From positions 1-37,275 of the forward strand of contig CAMNAQ010000004.1 of NCBI GenBank assembly GCA_946531495.1: DNA of 37,275 nucleotides, read 5' to 3'. Origin of the DNA: an uncultured Lachnospiraceae bacterium (GTDB lineage Bacteria > Bacillota > Clostridia > Lachnospirales > Lachnospiraceae). Positions 36,802 through 37,275 of this stretch are shown here, in pieces. Numbering within the stretch: the first letter of the stretch is position 1; every line of letters starts with the position of its first letter. A program made the position numbers and the translations under genes. The notes below the pieces were generated by a model. That model was not told the DNA's origin, ran no database searches, and saw nothing but the letters and a program-made list of their open reading frames with translations.

Positions 36802-37275
36802 ATGGCTGAAAAAATAAGACTTGCGGATATTGCGGAGAAAACCGGAGTATCGATCGTATCGGTTTCAAAAGCCCTGTCGGGCAAAGGGGGAGTCAGCAGA
36901 CAGAAGCTTGAGGAGATCAAGAAGGTTGCAAAAGAGCTTGGATATGAGCCTCATACCTATGCTGCGAGACATCCGAGCTGCCATGTGGGAATAATAGCCC
37001 GCGACGGATACATGGCCAGATTTTCCAGTTTTTACTGGCAGATGTATCAATACATGAACAAGATCTCTTCAATGATGGGAAGCTTTGCAATGCTTGAGGT
37101 GCTTTCTCCGGAAATGGAAAAGAATCTCGAAATGCCCAGACTTCTCGAGGAAGGAAAGGTGGATGCCTACATCGTGACCGGCAACCTGTCCGCAACATAT
37201 CTCGAAGAGATGCGGAAGAGATTTGATAAACCTTTTGTTTATCTTGATTTTGCGGATTCTGATGAGACTCATGAC
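36802..37275 (+). CDS. LacI-family transcriptional regulator, 5' portion (3' end outside window)
   Basis: MAEKIRLADIAEKTGVSIVSVSKALSGKGGVSRQKLEEIKKVAKELGYEP; RBS GAGGAGAAG; frame open to window end. Confidence 0.93.
   Translation, partial: MAEKIRLADIAEKTGVSIVSVSKALSGKGGVSRQKLEEIKKVAKELGYEPHTYAARHPSCHVGIIARDGYMARFSSFYWQMYQYMNKISSMMGSFAMLEVLSPEMEKNLEMPRLLEEGKVDAYIVTGNLSATYLEEMRKRFDKPFVYLDFADSDETHD

Noticed and set aside
1-37275. CRISPR arrays, transposons, integrases, tRNA/rRNA or prophage genes
   Set aside because: No regularly spaced repeats, transposase/integrase motifs or structural RNA sequences recognised on reading through the window.

Overview
This window looks like chromosomal DNA from a low/moderate-GC Firmicute, probably Lachnospiraceae; the taxon is inferred from protein character only. 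I see no rRNA, tRNA, CRISPR array or transposon. Left block (1-7869): asnB (3' end), pyrG, purF, carA and carB, a run of glutamine-amide-transfer enzymes ending at a rho-independent terminator (~7951-7992). Second block (8054-17933): a tightly packed signalling operon encoding REC-GGDEF-(degenerate GGDEF-like)-REC-HD-GYP, a hybrid histidine kinase with pseudo-receiver, REC and HPt, a hybrid histidine kinase fused at its C-terminus to a complete DegV (fatty-acid-binding-protein family) domain, a membrane protein with degenerate GGDEF and EAL domains, and an 86-aa orphan. Third block (18022-23954): phosphofructokinase, dnaX, ybaB/ebfC, recR, galM and a DUF5711-like membrane-anchored protein. Right block: two inverted paralogous cytosolic LacI-type-sensor/GGDEF proteins bracketing an envelope-type cassette (small protein plus acidic lipoprotein, alpha/beta hydrolase plus OpgB/LtaS-like sulfatase-fold transferase with a 9-residue-repeat tail), then an AEC transporter, a third hybrid histidine kinase, and the 5' end of a LacI-family regulator. 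The best candidate for an undescribed system is the 8054-17933 operon, especially the HK-REC-DegV fusion. All calls come from reading the sequence and supplied translations; no database search was run.
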